13,732 bases of DNA from assembly GCA_015143735.1 (NCBI GenBank), contig VKHC01000289.1:1-13732 (forward strand). Reading direction: 5' to 3'. The notes beneath the pieces were generated by a model, which was given only the letters and a program-made list of their open reading frames with translations, ran no database searches and was not told the origin of the DNA. This stretch comes from Synura sp. LO234KE (lineage: Eukaryota; Sar; Synurophyceae; Synurales; Mallomonadaceae). The position numbers and the translations under genes were made by a program. Below, one piece after another: positions 9,823 through 13,732 of this stretch (positions are counted from its first letter, which is position 1; every line of letters begins with the position of its first letter).

Positions 9823-10509
9823 ATGTCTGACCTGTCCGACGAGCAATTGCGTAATTTGTACGCATGGATTGATGCGATTCCGTTATCCAGACCGAAGAGA
9901 AATATAGCGCGGGATTTCAGTGATGGTCTCATGCTGGCGGAAGTTATTGCGGCGTATTTTCCTAATTTGGTCGAGCTACATAACTATAGCCCGGCATCTG
10001 CAGTGCAACAAAAAATATATAACTTTGAAACTTTAAATCAACGTGTTCTCAAGAAATTCGGCTTTCAAATTACTCGTCCAGTTATTGAGGATATTGTAAA
10101 TGGACGCCCTGGAGCAATTGAGGGAGTTTTGAATACTTTGCAAGCACGCATGGCTAAATATAAGGAAAAGATTTCATCTCAAGATACGTCTATTCGAGAT
10201 GAGGAAGAAAAGCAAACACCATCATTAAATGCGTTGAATCCAATATTTAAAGACAACTTGAACCAAATTTCCGGGGAAAAGGCGGTAAAGCAAGCTGCCA
10301 TCGCTAGCAAAAATCCAACAAAAAAGAATCCGACAGAAAGCAAACTCAATATGCTCGCAGCAGTTAATGAAGAGCTTCTCGTTGAAAAAGATCAAACTAT
10401 CTCAGAGCTTCGGGAAACAATTGAAATATTGGAAATAAAGATTTCGAAGCTCGAGCAATTAGTTAAGCTAAAAGACATCAAGATACAAAAACTTCAGCAA
10501 CAAAAGTAA
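9823..10509 (+). CDS. SPEF1: SPEF1/CLAMP family CH-domain microtubule-binding protein
   Basis: Intronless 228-residue protein. Residues 1-115 form the CH (calponin-homology, CLAMP-type) domain, with the hallmark stretches LYAWIDAIPLSRPKRN, RDFSDGLMLAEVI, YFPNLVELHNY, QQKIYNFETLN and RVLKKFGF. These match animal SPEF1 closely. A Lys/Asn/Pro-rich linker (about 120-175) is followed by a C-terminal coiled coil (about 178-228, LLVEKDQTISELRETIE onward), also the family layout. SPEF1 proteins bind and bundle microtubules, notably at the axonemal central pair, so the organism very likely builds motile flagella. The ATG is the first in frame and gives the family N-terminus. The gene is AT-richer than the kinesin 3' half and lacks introns, in contrast to its neighbour with 29. 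Divergent placement suggests co-regulation with the kinesin. Confidence 0.95.
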   Translation: MSDLSDEQLRNLYAWIDAIPLSRPKRNIARDFSDGLMLAEVIAAYFPNLVELHNYSPASAVQQKIYNFETLNQRVLKKFGFQITRPVIEDIVNGRPGAIEGVLNTLQARMAKYKEKISSQDTSIRDEEEKQTPSLNALNPIFKDNLNQISGEKAVKQAAIASKNPTKKNPTESKLNMLAAVNEELLVEKDQTISELRETIEILEIKISKLEQLVKLKDIKIQKLQQQK

Positions 10510-10938
10510 AATTTTCTAAACAGTATTTGTTATTGCATCCGGTATTAATATGTGATCGAATGTAATGTGTTTTGTAGAGACTGAATTCAGTGTTTAATGT
10601 ACAGGGAAATTTTCTTTTTTCCGGAAAATCTTGTAGTTATTTATTACTCAGTGAATGGATGGAAGAAAGCACAGGCGGGTGTAACATCACATTACTAAAC
10701 TAAGTCCATAACTATCCCATATGTACCCAATGGCAAGTCCCGTGACCGAGTAAGGGCAGGGGGAGGAGGCCGCAGACCCGAAGGAAAGGGAAAGTCCTCC
10801 CCGAAAAGTATTAGTACGCAACGATGTCCCACACGAGGTAAAAGGAGACACGTGACGAACCAGGCCCAACCCATATGAGCAGACTAGTAAGAAGTAAAAA
10901 GTACTTGCAAAGTAACGGAGGTTACAGGCAGCGTGTAG
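10510..10938. other. SPEF1 3' flank, no gene seen
   Basis: The first 100 bp are T-rich and likely hold the SPEF1 3' UTR; a TGTAA occurs about 50 nt after the stop, and no AATAAA is evident. 10730-10870 is an A/G-rich, higher-GC patch. A 91-codon minus-strand frame across 10687-10962 shows no domain and overlaps the inverted-repeat end, so I treat it as chance. Confidence 0.5.
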
Positions 10939-11420
10939 CATCGGTGCACCAAAATCATCCATAAAAATCTAAAATAATATTCCACATGTAGTGTGGGCGG
11001 TTAGAAACCACAAAAATCCATTGAAGAAACCCAAATAAAAAAAATCTGGTCCACCACCTGGTGTATCTGGCACTATGGTGTTTGTAGTCCACCTTAATAC
11101 AACCAAATATTCACATAAAAGCTTCAGATACAATATATATATGGAAATTAAAACTGGTTGAATGCAAGAGGTATCTTATCGAGGTTAATATACGTGGTGT
11201 ATGTGCGTGGTCGACATTTTAGAAATTACTTAATATTGTTCCTGCAGCATGGATGAGAGGATATAAAGCATACTAATATCTTATTGCTAGCAGTGTTCAT
11301 ATGTCTGGGAGCAGAGTTGCAACGCTAATAAAGGTCCTAGCGATTTTATATCCATGTACGTAACTGATTGATGGCATAATATTTAGTCGAATAAGGGTCC
11401 CAAGCGTTCTAATTACGAAG

Positions 11421-11449
11421 GCAGTTAAATAATAACATCATTTAACTGC
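11421..11449. repeat. Perfect 10-bp hairpin in AT-rich DNA
   Basis: GCAGTTAAAT (11421-11430) is followed after 9 nt by ATTTAACTGC (11440-11449), a perfect stem. It is inside the candidate element. Role unknown. Confidence 0.6.
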
Positions 11450-11608
11450 TTACATCATTAGGAGGATGACTGGGAACAGAGTTACAGTACCACTACTGGT
11501 CCATTTCACGATTAGATATCGATATGAGGATTTGATTTAGGTTATAGTATTTAGTTAAGCTAGCCTTTAGATTACAGGAAACGATTTCATCAAAATAAAA
11601 CAATCTAC

Positions 11609-11629
11609 GCCATATATTTTTTATATGGC
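11609..11629. repeat. Perfect 8-bp hairpin with T5 loop
   Basis: GCCATATA (11609-11616), TTTTT, TATATGGC (11622-11629). Perfect stem in AT-rich sequence inside the candidate element. No adjacent gene makes this a meaningful terminator. Confidence 0.5.
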
Positions 11630-12238
11630 TAATTCTGATATTTGATTAATAAATTTTTTTGCTGTTCTACTTTTACTTTGTATATCCTCGTCGTCATCCT
11701 CCAAAACATCGTTCGGCGAAGTATATGATCGTCAATAACTTAAAATACACCGGAGTTCAAACTGTGTATGAAGCCCTCATCATTCGTGGAGGAGGTGGAT
11801 GCATCGTGGTAAGCATCACCCGATACTGTTTTGAAATGCGCCAAATCAGTATCCGTATTAGTAATGAGAGCAGGATTAGGTGGGAGGAAAACATAATTTA
11901 ATGATTCATCATCATCAATATCACCAATAAATTCCTGTTTCCGTAGATATATCTTAATTTTTTAGCAATCTGATCACTTACTTAAAACGTGCAATCTTTC
12001 ATTGTAAAAAATGTCCAGCAAGTCTAAAAACGTAAAATATTTATCTGCAGCAGGCTACTACATGGGAAATATCTGTCAGGAGGCTATCTAAAGGCATTTT
12101 TGTGATTTGTCTTTTCGTTGTCCAGATATTTATGGTAACTAGATAATAAACAAAAATCGAGCCCGAGTCATCTACCACAAAAATACAGATTTTTAGCTAC
12201 ATATGGATTATCTGTAGCTGGATTTTGGTGCACCGATG

Positions 12239-12560
12239 AGCGTAAGAGCAGGACGAGCCACAGCAGCGAAACGAGAGCTGCTGCGCAAAGACAATGCGAC
12301 TAGAGGAGATGAACGGCGAGGTGTTCGAATTTCCGGACCCTTCGGGCGCGCTGCTGACGAAAGCCTGTTGTTGGCGGCAGAGGACCGCACCCTGACAATC
12401 TTAAGTGCGCCTGAGTGCTTCGTGATCCTCCCACCAGAGTGGGGGTGTCGCCCACATAAGTCACCGGCTTTTCACGAGGGCCCTCCACGTTCGTCAATGT
12501 GTGGGACCTGAAGGGCCTCAATACTTTAATGTTGGGGACCCTCGGCTGCGCGTTGGGAAC
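12239..12560 (+). pseudogene. Possible WD40-repeat remnant
   Basis: The composition becomes GC-rich right after the inverted-repeat end. Two plus-strand stretches look WD40-like: DESLLLAAEDRTLTIL (about 12357-12405) and, in a different frame, TFVNVWDLKGLNTL (about 12489-12530). A frame change and an in-frame TAA lie between them, so this would be a decayed fragment, or exons of a gene I cannot splice. The strength is modest: WD40 signatures are short and could arise by chance. Confidence 0.25.
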
Positions 12561-13597
12561 GGATTGTGGAAGAATAGTGTGAAGTCCCAGTGATGGGTAC
12601 AATGTATGTGCTGATCTGAGGAAGGAGTCACATCGAAGCCAGCTGTCTTCAACGCGCTACAGCAGCTCATCCCACAGTGGATTGAGTAGTAGGGGTCCCA
12701 TGGAACGGGCTCCCCGACCGTTTCGAAGAAGTTTTCGATTCGATCCGTCTGGCTCAAGGAGAAGTATCCTAGCCAGCCAACGTGTGATGCCTCTCCCGTG
12801 TCCACGGCCAGTCCGCGGAGGAAGGAAAGCAGAAATTTTTCTTCGTGGCTGAATACCTCGGAGAAGATGAGTGGGGTATGAGTCAGACGCACGTGTTCGA
12901 GTAGCGCCGCTGGACAGACCCTGATTTCAATGCTGAGGAACTCCTGCTGAAATTGGGGCTCTGTCGCCTCCACTGAGAAACGAAAGCAGCTGTGCCATCC
13001 TCCTTCAACGTAATAAATTTTGTTGGGGGCGCTCTCCTGAGTTGCATATTGTTGAGATAGACCAATCGGAGATATGTGTTTTATCCGAAGGAGTTTGAGG
13101 ATCTGCGCTACCGGACCTGTTTCCCCCGTGGCCCCTATGTGAGATTGAGATAATTTATCGAGAGAGACGCGAGAAGTCTTGCAGTGTTCACGCCCGTCGT
13201 CTCCAACGCACAACAAATGAGCCCTCCAAACGCTGATACTCAGGCGGTTAGTCGCCAGAATCAGGGCTAGTCTGTTGTCTGCAGCATCTTCTTCACCACC
13301 AAAATGGGGTAATTTGGTGTGTATGACTCTGGGTGTCGGATCTCTGGAGTGCGAACTGCAAGTGTCTGTAGAGGGGATGGCGCCAGGAGCGCAAACACCT
13401 CTCCTTGTATCTATAACTGTATTGCTCTCATCAACAGGAGAAAAATTGAAAATGGTGCCCTTCGCAATATATGAGGTGGACACAGTTACCCCGACTCGGA
13501 AGACAGGAGATGGAGAGTGAGCGCCAAACTTAAACTCGGGAGGAAATGTTCGGGAAGCGGATTGAAGGTTGTTGACTCGAAAACAGTTGCCTTCCAT
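12518..13597 (-). CDS. Unrecognised protein, 359 codons (copy B of the repeat family)
   Basis: The open frame runs from the ATG of MEGNCFRVNN (13597) to a stop at 12518. I recognise no domain: no membrane span, signal peptide or catalytic motif stands out, and Cys and His residues are scattered. The family homology extends upstream of this ATG in the same frame. However, copy B lacks one base near 13690 compared with copies A and C, which shifts the frame upstream. The ATG is thus either the true start, shared with copy A, or the first one left after a frameshift. The last 30 or so residues (below about 12600) lie antisense to the WD40-like stretch and may be read-through. It could be a transposon- or virus-derived gene, or a lineage-specific family; I cannot decide. 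Confidence 0.4.
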   Translation of the reverse strand: MEGNCFRVNNLQSASRTFPPEFKFGAHSPSPVFRVGVTVSTSYIAKGTIFNFSPVDESNTVIDTRRGVCAPGAIPSTDTCSSHSRDPTPRVIHTKLPHFGGEEDAADNRLALILATNRLSISVWRAHLLCVGDDGREHCKTSRVSLDKLSQSHIGATGETGPVAQILKLLRIKHISPIGLSQQYATQESAPNKIYYVEGGWHSCFRFSVEATEPQFQQEFLSIEIRVCPAALLEHVRLTHTPLIFSEVFSHEEKFLLSFLRGLAVDTGEASHVGWLGYFSLSQTDRIENFFETVGEPVPWDPYYSIHCGMSCCSALKTAGFDVTPSSDQHIHCTHHWDFTLFFHNPFPTRSRGSPTLKY

Positions 13598-13730
13598 ACT
13601 CCCTGCTTCCTCAAAGTTAAATCTTGGGGCCGTGAGATTGATAGCTGAAATCCGAATTGCATGTTGCTCCCAAAGGTCCTCGGGATGGGGAGAATCTCCA
13701 AAGTAAACTTGAGCTCATTATCAGGGCCAG
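13344..13730. repeat. Direct repeat of 3-389 (copy B)
   Basis: Same orientation and same overall length as positions 3-389, about 91% identical over the part I counted. Compensating small indels lie near GGAGATTCTCCCC. The homology runs to the window end, so the full unit is longer than seen here. Confidence 0.85.
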
Positions 13731-13732
13731 CA

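Larger units (their letters stand above)
10939..12238. mobile_element. Candidate non-autonomous element with 18-bp terminal inverted repeats
   Basis: The left end CATCGGTGCACCAAAATC (10939-10956) is the exact reverse complement of 12221-12238. Inside the perfect arms, ATCCAT and AAAAATCT recur in the same order on both sides, so the arms are longer but interrupted. The right arm carries an extra small hairpin (AGCTACA at 12195-12201, TGTAGCT at 12213-12219). The 1.3-kb interior is strongly AT-rich with no transposase-like frame, which fits a MITE-like or deletion derivative. I could not find a clean target-site duplication: AGCGT at 12239-12243 recurs at 10930-10934, but 4 bp away from the left end. 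Confidence 0.45.

Noticed and set aside
13486-13701. Alternative minus-strand frame through copy B (LPIPRTFGSN...)
   Set aside because: It is open in copies B and C, but copies A and C share one extra base that links the upstream segment to the other frame, so this frame is most likely a shadow created by the deletion in copy B.

Overview
The window is nuclear DNA from a microbial eukaryote that builds motile flagella. The evidence is a large intron-rich kinesin gene with canonical GT-AG introns placed head-to-head with a SPEF1/CLAMP gene, a conserved axonemal protein. No bacterial-type operon, ribosome binding site or CRISPR is present. I cannot name the lineage from sequence alone. The partial p25-alpha (TPPP-type) motifs in the kinesin tail, the short introns (mean about 100 nt) and the mixed base composition suit a protist, alga or zoosporic lineage better than an animal or plant.

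Layout. 1-690 holds broken copies of an unrecognised repeat family: a partial minus-strand copy (1-389) and a short inverted copy (588-690). 691-1681 has no convincing gene. 1682-9719 (minus) is one kinesin gene that I could resolve into 30 exons and 29 introns. All phases agree and it gives a 1715-residue protein: an N-terminal kinesin-4/KIF21-like motor (residues 1-385), a long coiled coil (about 400-1300), and a disordered Ser/Pro-rich tail with two copies of a partial p25-alpha motif. 9720-9822 is a 103-bp shared promoter. 9823-10509 (plus) is an intronless SPEF1 homologue (CH domain plus coiled coil). 10510-12238 is AT-rich non-coding DNA that includes a 1.3-kb segment bounded by perfect 18-bp inverted repeats. 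12239-12600 holds faint plus-strand WD40-like fragments. 12518-13732 (minus) is a second, much longer copy of the left-edge repeat family, with a 359-codon open frame of unknown function.

How the parts work together. SPEF1 binds and bundles axonemal microtubules, and kinesin-4 motors act on microtubule ends. The p25-alpha motif is the conserved C-terminal piece of TPPP-type microtubule-binding proteins. A divergent pair of such genes on a 103-bp promoter suggests co-expression in a flagellar or microtubule programme (inference). The most interesting feature is the kinesin architecture: a motor whose tail carries two p25-alpha-like motifs. The cytoskeletal pair is also flanked on both sides by same-orientation copies of the unknown repeat family, each with its own lesions.
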